A DNA stretch of 13,416 bases from CAZWUZ01 sp964637655 [NCBI: uncultured bacterium]. GTDB taxonomy: Bacteria > DAOPZR01. Position 1 is the stretch's first letter. Each line of letters opens with the position of its first letter. Below, piece by piece: positions 6,564 through 13,416 of the stretch. The translations under genes and the position numbers were made by a program. A model generated the notes under the pieces. That model did no database searches. It saw only the letters and a program-made list of their open reading frames with translations, and was not told the origin of the DNA. The DNA is taken from assembly GCA_964637655.1 (NCBI GenBank), contig CAZWUZ010000082.1:1-13416 (forward strand), given 5' to 3'.

Positions 6564-7613
6564 ATGAATAACAGGGAATTATATGACTTGATCATATGCC
6601 CGTTTTGTAAGGAACCACATCTCGAAAAGGTCGAATTTGAGGCGGATGAACGATATATCCGGTCGGGATATTTACGATGTAAACCGTGCGGCAGAATGTA
6701 CCCCATAATAGCTGGGGTGCCGCGGTTTCTTGGTAAAAATGAAATTGGTAGGATTTTTGTTCGCCATTCTGAATTCGCAAAGAGATTTGGAAATGATATG
6801 GATTTGACCGGCTCCATGGACGATGTTGCCGAGCCAGAAGATATGATCGCTGAGCCCGTATCCCAAACAGGACATTCATATTCCAGGCAGTATCGGATGG
6901 AGAGGGACTGGTTCAATAATGATGCTGAAGCCAGACAAGAGGCTAAAGATGCAGAATACTATATCTTTCCCTTTTCATTTGACCGGTTCAGCGGCAAAAC
7001 CGGTTTAGAGGTCGCTTGTGGCTATGGAAAAGCATCTTATCAGTTTCTGAAAAACGGCGCGTCCCTTGTAGCAGTTGATGTTAGCGACAGGATTGAAATT
7101 GCGGCTGCTGCCTGTGCGGATTTTGATGAGGCACTGTTTGTGCAAGCGGATATCTACAATCTCCCGTTTCGAGACAATACATTCGATTTCGTGGCGGCCT
7201 TGGCCGTTCTGCAACACCTACCCGATTATGGACGTGCTTTTTCGCTTCTTTGGGGATGCTTGAATTCAGGTGGTGGCATGCATTTGTGGGTTTACTCCAA
7301 AGGTCCTCTGGCGAAAAGCAGATACTGGTCTGTAGTCAGAGTGATAAGAAAAATGACTACCCGCTTACCTTGGCCTGTTATTATCTGTTTCGCCTATCTG
7401 ACCGCCATTGTGCAAAAACTGTTTACAAACTATCAGAAGGAACGTGATTTTGTCTCAATGGCCAATCATTGGATCGATAATTACCATGTTCCGATACTTG
7501 AATTTATCGATAGAAAAGAAGTGGAGGATTGGTTCGAAAAACATAATTGCCACAAATACGAACTGCCGGACTATAGGGAACGTTGGCGCGGACATGCCTG
7601 GGGGATCAAATGA
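6564..7613 (+). CDS. Class I methyltransferase with N-terminal Trm112-like zinc-ribbon
   Basis: A 349-residue protein with two parts. Residues 1-60 form a small zinc-ribbon of Trm112/YbaR type: CPFC (Cys12, Cys15) and LRCKPCGRMYPI (Cys39, Cys42), ending in GVPRFL. Residues about 145-265 are a Methyltransf_11 domain with motif I GLEVACGYGKASYQF and a later DIYNLPFRDNTFDFV block. The C-terminal region (about 265-349) includes a hydrophobic stretch, WPVIICFAYLTAIVQ, that may bind membrane or a lipid-linked substrate. The fused zinc-ribbon plus methyltransferase design is common in glycan and natural-product clusters; the acceptor is unknown. The gene is clearly more AT-rich than those downstream (two sampled 60-base lines at 38% GC and one at 48%) and is flanked by the two widest gaps in the window (27 and 32 bp), suggesting separate acquisition. 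Confidence 0.85.
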   Translation: MNNRELYDLIICPFCKEPHLEKVEFEADERYIRSGYLRCKPCGRMYPIIAGVPRFLGKNEIGRIFVRHSEFAKRFGNDMDLTGSMDDVAEPEDMIAEPVSQTGHSYSRQYRMERDWFNNDAEARQEAKDAEYYIFPFSFDRFSGKTGLEVACGYGKASYQFLKNGASLVAVDVSDRIEIAAAACADFDEALFVQADIYNLPFRDNTFDFVAALAVLQHLPDYGRAFSLLWGCLNSGGGMHLWVYSKGPLAKSRYWSVVRVIRKMTTRLPWPVIICFAYLTAIVQKLFTNYQKERDFVSMANHWIDNYHVPILEFIDRKEVEDWFEKHNCHKYELPDYRERWRGHAWGIK

Positions 7614-7645
7614 TGAATTCCTGCTGCGGTAATTGATTTCGCCAG

Positions 7646-8920
7646 ATGAAGAACATTCTTTTTATCTCTTTCTTTTTTCCGCCGATCGGCGGGTCGGGTG
7701 CCGTCCGCAGTGTCAAGTTCTGCAAGTTCCTGCCGGCCTGCGGGTGGCGCGCGACGGTGCTCACCCCGGACTACGACTATTTTATCCGCGATGAGGCGAT
7801 GCTGGCGGAGGTGCGTGACTGCTGCGATATCATCCGCACCCCGTACCGGCATCCGGCGCCGGCAAAACTGGCGGCCAGCGTGCGACAGCGGACGCTGACG
7901 GCAACAACCGGGCCGCTGACCCGGCTGCTCGTGGCGATCAAGCGGAGCGTGCTCTTCCCGGAGAGCGAAATCGTCTGGTATCTCGGCCTGCGCGGCAAAG
8001 TGGAGCGGCTGCTGGCAGGGCGGCATTTTGATCTGGTCCTGTCGACGTCACCGGCAATCGCAGCCCACCTGCTGGCGGCGCGCATCGCCGCACAGCGGGG
8101 CGTGCCGTGGATCGCTGATTTTCGCGATGCCTTCACCCGCAACCCGTTCCATCCGCCGCCACCGACACCGCTGCACCGGCTGCTCAAACAGCGGATGGAG
8201 GAACGGATCCTGCGGCAGGCGGCGGCAGTGACGACCGTGGTGCCAAGCATCCGGGCCGATTTTCTCGCAGACCATCCGTGGCTGCAACCTGACAATGTGC
8301 GGGTCATCTACAACGGCTATGATGCGGATGATTTCCGTACGGTGCCGGCTGCCGCCCGGAGCGGCCCGCGGGTGCTGACCTACTGCGGCGCGTTTATGGG
8401 CGAACGCAATCCGCTCTTCCTGTTCAGCGTGCTGGCGGAACTGCGGCGGGAACAGCCCGAACTGGCACGGCAACTGGCGGTGCGTTTCTACGGACCTGAT
8501 GCCGGCGACTATCACGCGGAGATCACGCGTCTCGGGCTTGACGATCTGGTGGTCTATCATCCTGCGGTGGCGCATGCGGAGAGCATCGCGCGCATGCAGG
8601 AGGCGGATGCGCTGTTGTTCATCCAGTCCTTCGGGGCGGAGAGCCGCACCCAACTGACGCTCAAGGTGCCGGAGTACCTGCGGGCGGGGAAACCGGTCAT
8701 CGCTTTGTGCGGTGAAGGAGAGGCACGTCGGGTGTTGCACTCGGCTGGTCTTTGCGTGCCCGTGGAGCTCAATGACCGCGCGGGTCTCAAACAGGCACTC
8801 ACCGCACTCGCAAGCGGCAAAATGACAACTGCCCCGAATAGTGATTATATTCGACAATTTGACTATCGCGAATCGGCGCGGCAGATGGCGGAGTTGATGG
8901 ATGGATTGGTTGCGCACTGA
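7646..8920 (+). CDS. GT4-like (GT-B fold) glycosyltransferase
   Basis: A 424-residue GT-B glycosyltransferase. The N-terminus FISFFFPPIGGSGAVRS (residues 7-23) is the glycine-rich start typical of the GT4 acceptor domain. WIADFRD (about 155-161) and VIYNGYD (220-226) mark the first domain and the hinge. YCGAF begins the donor domain, and LKVPEYLRAGKPVIA (339-353) is the donor-binding stretch, with Glu343. It would add one sugar from a nucleotide donor to the growing lipid-linked glycan at the cytosolic face. ATG 7646 follows the 32-bp gap and has no strong ribosome site. Most of the gene is GC-rich, but from about 8820, near codon 392, the last 100 bases become AT-richer. It overlaps the YdcF-like gene by 20 bases. 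Confidence 0.88.
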   Translation: MKNILFISFFFPPIGGSGAVRSVKFCKFLPACGWRATVLTPDYDYFIRDEAMLAEVRDCCDIIRTPYRHPAPAKLAASVRQRTLTATTGPLTRLLVAIKRSVLFPESEIVWYLGLRGKVERLLAGRHFDLVLSTSPAIAAHLLAARIAAQRGVPWIADFRDAFTRNPFHPPPPTPLHRLLKQRMEERILRQAAAVTTVVPSIRADFLADHPWLQPDNVRVIYNGYDADDFRTVPAAARSGPRVLTYCGAFMGERNPLFLFSVLAELRREQPELARQLAVRFYGPDAGDYHAEITRLGLDDLVVYHPAVAHAESIARMQEADALLFIQSFGAESRTQLTLKVPEYLRAGKPVIALCGEGEARRVLHSAGLCVPVELNDRAGLKQALTALASGKMTTAPNSDYIRQFDYRESARQMAELMDGLVAH

Positions 8921-9611
8921 CTGGCGGGTACGCTTGGGCAGGTTACGTCGCCCGTCGCGGATTATCCTCATCATTGTTGTGGCGTATGCTGCGGGAATCC
9001 TGCTGACGCCGGTTGCGCAGTGGGCAGCGGCCGCGTTGGCGGTGCAACCGAAAGCCGGTTCAGGCGATACCATAGTACTTCTCAGCAGCGGGGCGTTCCG
9101 CTCTGGCGAACTGCCTGGCAGCGGTTGGCGGCGGGTAATCCAATCTATGCTGCTATACCGTGAGGGACGGGCACCACGGATTATTGTTTGCGGCGGGAGC
9201 ATATCGTTGACCGGCGCGCCATATGGCCAAGTGTATGCCGATTGGCTGCAGCGACTCGGCATTCCGGCAGATGATATAATCATCGATACCGGGTCGCGGG
9301 GAACGTATGAAAATGTGGAGCAGGCTGCGCTGATAATGCAAGAACACGGCTGGAAGACGGGTTTACTGGTTACCGATCCGCTGCATATGCGCCGGGCACT
9401 CCAACAGACTGCGGACAGCGGTGTTGTTTTTATTCCAGCTGGATGGCCGGATGATTACAACAATCACGGTGGGCTTGATGATCGCTGGGGGTTGCACAAG
9501 CAGATCTGGTACGAACTACTGGCGAATGGCAGCCACGCTTTGCTGGGCTCGTCATATTGGCAGCGTGGTCGAGCGGCATATATCCGGCATATTTGGCCCT
9601 GGCTGAACTGA
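8901..9611 (+). CDS. YdcF/DUF218 family membrane-anchored protein
   Basis: A 236-residue protein of the DUF218/YdcF (SanA-like) family. A single N-terminal membrane anchor at about 20-37 is followed by GDTIVLLSSGAF (about 55-66), the characteristic first strand. RIIVCGGS, IIIDTGSRGTYENVEQA and LLVTDPLHMRRA are the further conserved blocks, including the Glu-Asn and His-Met-x-Arg-Ala signatures. The bulk is predicted on the outer face of the cytoplasmic membrane. The family's biochemical role is unsettled; members are linked to envelope integrity and exopolysaccharide clusters. GGAG at 8890-8893 precedes ATG 8901, inside the upstream glycosyltransferase gene. Its stop is directly followed by the next ATG. 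Parts of it look AT-richer than the gene downstream. Confidence 0.82.
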   Translation: MDWLRTDWRVRLGRLRRPSRIILIIVVAYAAGILLTPVAQWAAAALAVQPKAGSGDTIVLLSSGAFRSGELPGSGWRRVIQSMLLYREGRAPRIIVCGGSISLTGAPYGQVYADWLQRLGIPADDIIIDTGSRGTYENVEQAALIMQEHGWKTGLLVTDPLHMRRALQQTADSGVVFIPAGWPDDYNNHGGLDDRWGLHKQIWYELLANGSHALLGSSYWQRGRAAYIRHIWPWLN

Positions 9612-10706
9612 ATGAAGGTACTGCGCGTTATCGCCAATTTCTTCCCGCAGTATTCGGGACCGGCGTTTCAGGTGGCGACGATCAGCCGCGAACTGACCGC
9701 ACACGGGATCAAATCGGTGATTCTGACCGCGACCGCGGCGGACGCGTGTCCGGCAGTGCCCGGCACGACCGACGGGTTGACCATCGTGCGCGGCGGTGCG
9801 GAACTGCTGCCAGCGACGCTGGCGTCAGAACGTCCGGATGCGGTGCATGTGCACGGACTGCGCAGCGGGCTGGTCGCGGCGGCAGTGCGCGCGGCGCGGC
9901 GCCGCGGCGTGCCGGTGGTGGCGACGCCGCACGGGTCGCTCGGCGGCTACCGGCGAATCATCGGCAGCGCCTGGCGCCAACTGCCGTTCCGCCTGCATGA
10001 CCGGCTGCTGCTGCCGCGGGTGTTGCGCGGCCTCGACCTGCTGATCGTCAACTCGCTGGTGGAAGCCGAAGAAGCGACGGCATACGGGCTTGGCGCGCGC
10101 ACGGAAGTCATCCCGATCGGGGTGGCGGCCGCCTGCAGTGCGCAGCGGGGAGCGGGGAATACGGACAGCACGCTGCGCCTGCTGACCGCAGGGCGGTTTA
10201 CCGAAAACCGCGACCTGAACCGTTTGTGCGCACTGCTCGGGGAGCCCGAGGGGTGGCAACTGCGCGCGGTCGGCGGGCAGGTGAAGAACAGCCGGTTCGG
10301 ACGAGCGGCGGCTACGCTGCCGGACGGCGCGCTGACCTGTGCGGGCGAGAAGTTCGGCAGCGATCTTGATGCGGAGTATGCGGCTGCCGACGTCTTTATC
10401 TATCATGCCCGCTACGAGAGTTTCGGCCAGACCATCCTGCAGGCGGCGGCGGCGGGACTGCCCCTGCTGGTGTCGGCGGTCGGTGTCGCCCGCGAACTGG
10501 TCATCCCCGGCGAAACGGGATATTTCCTGACGGACGATGCGGCGGAGAACCGGCGCCACCTGATGCAGTTGCGCGATCCGGAACGGCGCGCGGCGATGGG
10601 GCAACGATTGCAGGAGCTGGTACGGACGCGCTACGTGTGGGAGAAGATCATCCCGGCGTACGCGGCATGCTACCGGCGGCTGCGGCGGGATACAAGCCGA
10701 TGCTAA
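9612..10706 (+). CDS. GT4-like glycosyltransferase with EX7Q at the usual EX7E motif
   Basis: A 364-residue GT-B glycosyltransferase. VIANFFPQYSGPAFQV (residues 6-21), VHVHGLRSG (about 78-86) and TPHGSL match the N-terminal acceptor domain. VIPIGV begins the hinge, LLTAGRF the donor domain, and YESFGQTILQAAAAGLPLL (268-286) the nucleotide-sugar site. The usual EX7E is Glu269 with Gln277, so the second acid is replaced by glutamine. Some GT4 enzymes tolerate this, so function is likely retained, but donor handling may differ. It abuts the YdcF gene and overlaps the ligase gene by seven bases. The gene is very GC-rich: one sampled line (9901-9960) is 78% GC. The donor and acceptor are not evident. 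Confidence 0.87.
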   Translation: MKVLRVIANFFPQYSGPAFQVATISRELTAHGIKSVILTATAADACPAVPGTTDGLTIVRGGAELLPATLASERPDAVHVHGLRSGLVAAAVRAARRRGVPVVATPHGSLGGYRRIIGSAWRQLPFRLHDRLLLPRVLRGLDLLIVNSLVEAEEATAYGLGARTEVIPIGVAAACSAQRGAGNTDSTLRLLTAGRFTENRDLNRLCALLGEPEGWQLRAVGGQVKNSRFGRAAATLPDGALTCAGEKFGSDLDAEYAAADVFIYHARYESFGQTILQAAAAGLPLLVSAVGVARELVIPGETGYFLTDDAAENRRHLMQLRDPERRAAMGQRLQELVRTRYVWEKIIPAYAACYRRLRRDTSRC

Positions 10707-12400
10707 CGGGCACGACTGTGGTTGAGCGCATTGCGTTTGCCGATGTGGCGGACGTGCGCGAGCGGACGGCAGTGCAGTTCCGGATCGGGCCGGCGCAGCA
10801 GCATCGCGATTATACGTTTGGTGAACTGCAGGAGTTGGTCGCACGCCGGGCGGCGTCGCTGGCCGCCGCTGGCTGCCGGTCGGGTGAGCGGCTGGCCCTG
10901 CTGATGCCGCATGGCGAGCGACTGGTGACGACCTTTTTCAGCGCCCTGTACAGCGGGCTGGTCCCCTCGATTATTGCCTGGCCGACCACGAAGATGGATG
11001 CCGACAAGTACCGGCGCAATGTGCTTGCGGTGGTCAAGGGGCTGGCGGCCGACTGGGTCGTAACGGACGCAGCTACGGCAGCGACCCTCGGTGAAGCCAT
11101 CGGCGGTGCGCGGATCGTCGATCCCGGCAGTATCGATGAGACAACGTCCATCCTGCCGCCGCAACCGCGCGGTGAAGGGCTGGCGTTCATCCAGTTTTCC
11201 GGCGGCACGACCGGCACGCAGAAGTCGGTACCGATCTCCTACGCGCTGCTGGCACGCCAGCTCGAGGCCTATGCCGGTACGCTGCGCATCGTTCCGGCTG
11301 ACCACATCATTTCGTGGCTGCCGCTCTACCATGACATGGGGCTGGTCGCCTGCCTGCTCCTGCCGTTCGTCTGCCGCATCCCGGTGACATTGTTCGCGCC
11401 GATGGAATGGGTGATGGACCCGCGGCCGTTCCTGCACGCCATCAGCAGTGAGCGCGCGACGCTCTGCTGGCTGCCGAACTTCGCTTTCTCGTTCCTGGCC
11501 AACCGCGCGCGGGTGGAACCGGACACCGATCTTTCTTCGCTGCGCGCGGTGATCAACTGCTCGGAACCGGTGCGGGTCGAATCAATGGACCGTTTTTGTG
11601 ACCGATTCGCGCCGCACGGACTGCGGCCTGATTCGCTGCATACCTGCTACGCCATGGCCGAGACGACCTTCGCGGTTACGCAAACGACAGTGTCCGACCC
11701 GCCGCGGCGACTGCGCATCTCGCGCGCGGAGCTGGGGTGCGGACGGATCGTTGTCCAGGAACATTCGCCGCACAGTATCGCTTCGTGCGGAACGCCGATT
11801 CCCGGCATGGCCGTGCGGATTGTCGACGAGCAGGGAGCGGAGCGGGCCAGCGGCGACATCGGCGAGATCTGGCTGCGCGGCACCTCGGTCATGGACCATT
11901 ACCTCGACGCTCCGGGGCGGCCGCACCGCGACGCGGTGTTCACTGACGGTTGGTACCGCACCGGCGATCTCGGTGCCGTGCTCGACGGTCATCTGTACAT
12001 CACCGGGCGGAAGAAGGACGTCGTCATTGTCGGCGGCGTGAACATCTATCCCGAGGACCTCGAAGCCGCGGTGAGCGAGATACCCGGCATACATGCCGGA
12101 CGCGTCGTGGCGCTGGGAATTGACAGCGAGGAGAACGGCACGGAACAGCTGGTCCTGGTCGCCGAGGCGGACAGCGCAGAGCAGGCGGGGGCAGGGGTGC
12201 TGGAAGCCGAGGTGCGCCGCACGGTCGCCGGACTCTGCGGCGTCGCCCCGTTCCGCGTCTTTATCGTGCCGCCGCGCTGGATCGTGAAGAGCACTGCCGG
12301 CAAGATCTCGCGCCGGGAAACTGCCGCGCGGGTGCGCGAACGACGGGACGCATTGGAACGCGGAGAATACATTGACGCTACCGGAGAACAGAGACCATGA
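10700..12400 (+). CDS. Fatty-acyl-AMP ligase-like adenylate-forming enzyme
   Basis: A 566-residue adenylate-forming ligase. It activates a carboxylic acid with ATP to an acyl-adenylate and would load it onto the carrier protein encoded next. FSGGTTGTQKS (166-176) is the phosphate loop. SWLPLYHDMG (205-214) is a hallmark of fatty-acyl-AMP ligases, YAMAETTF (317-324) contacts adenine, and GWYRTGDLG (417-425) holds the ribose-binding Asp. GRKKDVVIVGGVNIYPE (436-452) is the hinge, and STAGKISRR (531-539) supplies the catalytic Lys535. The likely substrate is a fatty or short acyl acid rather than an amino acid, judging by the ligase type; this is not proven. The start is ATG 10700, overlapping the preceding stop; an open frame reaches further upstream only inside that gene. 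It ends in an ATGA overlap with the carrier gene. Confidence 0.9.
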   Translation: MLTGTTVVERIAFADVADVRERTAVQFRIGPAQQHRDYTFGELQELVARRAASLAAAGCRSGERLALLMPHGERLVTTFFSALYSGLVPSIIAWPTTKMDADKYRRNVLAVVKGLAADWVVTDAATAATLGEAIGGARIVDPGSIDETTSILPPQPRGEGLAFIQFSGGTTGTQKSVPISYALLARQLEAYAGTLRIVPADHIISWLPLYHDMGLVACLLLPFVCRIPVTLFAPMEWVMDPRPFLHAISSERATLCWLPNFAFSFLANRARVEPDTDLSSLRAVINCSEPVRVESMDRFCDRFAPHGLRPDSLHTCYAMAETTFAVTQTTVSDPPRRLRISRAELGCGRIVVQEHSPHSIASCGTPIPGMAVRIVDEQGAERASGDIGEIWLRGTSVMDHYLDAPGRPHRDAVFTDGWYRTGDLGAVLDGHLYITGRKKDVVIVGGVNIYPEDLEAAVSEIPGIHAGRVVALGIDSEENGTEQLVLVAEADSAEQAGAGVLEAEVRRTVAGLCGVAPFRVFIVPPRWIVKSTAGKISRRETAARVRERRDALERGEYIDATGEQRP

Positions 12401-12648
12401 ATGATGCCGACAACGCCGCGACCCTGGCCGCAATCAGGGCGATCGTCACCCGCCACCTGAACCGGCGCGGCGAACCGGACGATGACACCCCGCTGATTTC
12501 CGGCGGGCTGATCGATTCCATGAAACTGATCGACCTTATCCTCGAACTGGAAGAGGCCCTGGGCGTGCGCATCCCGGCCAGCGAAGTTCAGCCGGACGAT
12601 TTCGATTCGATCCGCCGGATCGGAGAGACGCTTGCCCGCTTCCGCTGA
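12397..12648 (+). CDS. Stand-alone acyl carrier protein
   Basis: An 83-residue acidic carrier protein of normal length. The phosphopantetheine site is GGLIDSMKLIDLI, with Ser41 as the attachment residue, in place of the common DSL core. It would be charged through its pantetheine arm by the ligase encoded immediately upstream (ATGA overlap), then hand the acyl group to a membrane acyltransferase or use it in a dedicated lipid step. It is not followed by ketosynthase or other chain-extending genes in the window, so it looks like a dedicated donor carrier, not part of a polyketide assembly line. Confidence 0.88.
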   Translation: MNDADNAATLAAIRAIVTRHLNRRGEPDDDTPLISGGLIDSMKLIDLILELEEALGVRIPASEVQPDDFDSIRRIGETLARFR

Positions 12649-12661
12649 ACCGGAGCAGCGC

Positions 12662-13416
12662 ATGCACCCGGGCGGAGCAGCGGCGCCGGGAATGCTGTCA
12701 CGCGGCCGGCTCATCGCACTCGCGGGGGCGACCCTGCTCGGGATCGGCCTGCTGGGCGCGACGGATCCACTTGCCCGGGTGCATGCCCTGCTGACCGACC
12801 GCGGTGCGACCATGCGCCTGCAGCCGGCAGCAGAAGACCCGCGCACGCGCGACACGGCCCATGGCGAAAACCTGCTCGCGGCAGTTGCTGCCGTGCCGGC
12901 ACCGGGCACGACGCAGCGTATCGTGGTGATCGGCAATTCCCAGCAGTACTCGGCTTCGCTCCCGCGCGGCGCCCGGCCGGATGCGGCGCGGCGGGTCCGG
13001 TTGACGAGCGATCTTTTCGCCGGGCGGCTGGAAGCGGCAGCCGCCGGACAGTTTTCCGTCTACAACGCCTCAGCGCCCAACCAGACGCTGGTCGAAGCAT
13101 TGTGGCAGGGGCTCTACTGGTTTCGCGTGGCTCCGGCCGCGCCCGACGTCCTGCTGCTCCAGGCCAGTTTCGACATGTTTCGCCAGACCGGCATCAGGCC
13201 GGGCTTTCAGACCCTGCTCGCCGAGCCTGCGTTCGTCAGTGCTCTCGATGCCTGGCTGGCGGAAATGCCCGGGCGTCCCTACGCCGGCGACATTGCCGCC
13301 GCGCGGCGCGCGTTCGCGGAACGTCGTGCGGCAGGCACGGACGGGCAGGAGGCGGGGCTGGAAGCGAAATTGCGCGGGACGCTTGCCCTGCTGCCGCTCT
13401 ACAGCCGGCGCGGCCA
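12662..13416 (+). CDS. Membrane-anchored SGNH hydrolase-like protein (DltD/AlgJ-type), truncated at right edge
   Basis: The first 251 residues of an open frame that runs off the window. After a short charged start comes a single hydrophobic segment, RLIALAGATLLGIGLLGA (about 15-32), so the rest lies outside the cytoplasmic membrane. RIVVIGNSQQYS (about 86-97) carries GNSQ, the likely block I of an SGNH esterase/transferase with Ser93 as nucleophile. NASAPNQT (135-142) and PDVLLLQASFDMF are further SGNH-like blocks. DltD and AlgJ/AlgX-type proteins of this design move acyl groups onto exported polymers. The ligase and carrier genes just upstream make that the favoured role. GGAG lies six bases before ATG 12662; an in-frame TTG at 12632 is a weaker start. 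The missing C-terminal part prevents checking for the Asp/His catalytic pair. Confidence 0.7.
   Translation, partial: MHPGGAAAPGMLSRGRLIALAGATLLGIGLLGATDPLARVHALLTDRGATMRLQPAAEDPRTRDTAHGENLLAAVAAVPAPGTTQRIVVIGNSQQYSASLPRGARPDAARRVRLTSDLFAGRLEAAAAGQFSVYNASAPNQTLVEALWQGLYWFRVAPAAPDVLLLQASFDMFRQTGIRPGFQTLLAEPAFVSALDAWLAEMPGRPYAGDIAAARRAFAERRAAGTDGQEAGLEAKLRGTLALLPLYSRRG

Noticed and set aside
7610-7636. Eight-codon frame MMNSCCGN between the zinc-ribbon methyltransferase and the first glycosyltransferase.
   Set aside because: It is too short to call. A leader-peptide role is possible, but no hairpin or repeated regulatory codon supports it.
8048-9283. Long open frame on the - strand (411 codons) opposite the first glycosyltransferase and the YdcF-like gene.
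   Set aside because: It lies opposite two genes with clear family motifs, its translation is rich in His, Arg and Pro without recognisable domains, and GC-rich coding DNA often keeps the opposite strand open.
9825-10844. Long open frame on the - strand (339 codons) opposite the second glycosyltransferase.
   Set aside because: It has a low-complexity Arg/Gln/Pro-rich translation and no motif. It is explained by very high GC in the + strand gene.
11582-12936. Overlapping - strand open frames opposite the ligase and carrier genes.
   Set aside because: They overlap each other in different frames and oppose well-supported genes, so they are antisense shadows.

Overview
This 13.4-kb window is one unidirectional, tightly packed gene cluster for building and modifying a cell-surface glycan. 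Every supported gene is on the + strand. Most neighbours overlap by a few bases (ATGA or similar) or abut, as in one long operon. I see no rRNA, tRNA, CRISPR array, insertion sequence or convincing terminator. The organism looks like a moderately GC-rich bacterium. The glycan-cassette logic and an SGNH protein with an N-terminal membrane anchor suit a Gram-negative envelope, but I cannot name a taxon. Base composition is patchy. Sampled 60-base lines run from about 35-55% GC in the left half, through about 38-48% in the methyltransferase gene at 6564-7613, to about 78% in the glycosyltransferase gene at 9612-10706. This suggests assembly from pieces of different origin.

Left part (1-1907): the C-terminal portion of a PEP-utilising-type kinase is followed by a class I glutamine-amidotransferase-fold hydrolase. 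Adjacent in this order they resemble the pair that makes the phosphoramidate donor in Campylobacter jejuni: L-glutamine kinase (Cj1418 type) and gamma-glutamyl-CDP-amidate hydrolase (Cj1417 type). The best reading is therefore that the cluster decorates its glycan with phosphoramidate (P-N) groups. The kinase frame is interrupted by a stop at 11-13, although protein-like sequence continues up to it.

Middle part (1891-7613): a radical SAM/SPASM enzyme, a FemAB/BioF2-like GNAT acyltransferase, a formyltransferase, a class I methyltransferase, a polysaccharide-deacetylase-like protein and a second methyltransferase with an N-terminal zinc-ribbon. These look like sugar-tailoring enzymes: N-acylation or N-formylation, deacetylation and O-methylation. 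A methyltransferase could also cap the phosphoramidate, as in Campylobacter O-methyl phosphoramidate. No phosphoramidate transferase, cytidylyltransferase or CDP-amidate kinase is visible here, so they should lie outside the window.

Right part (7646-13416): two GT4-type glycosyltransferases flank a membrane-anchored YdcF/DUF218 protein. Then come an acyl-AMP ligase, a stand-alone acyl carrier protein and the start of a membrane-anchored SGNH-like protein that runs off the right edge. Ligase, carrier and SGNH protein in series parallel DltA-DltC-DltD, which predicts an acylation module that passes an acyl group to the glycan outside the membrane, with an MBOAT acyltransferase expected just beyond the edge. 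Together the cluster may make a glycan carrying both phosphoramidate and acyl decorations.
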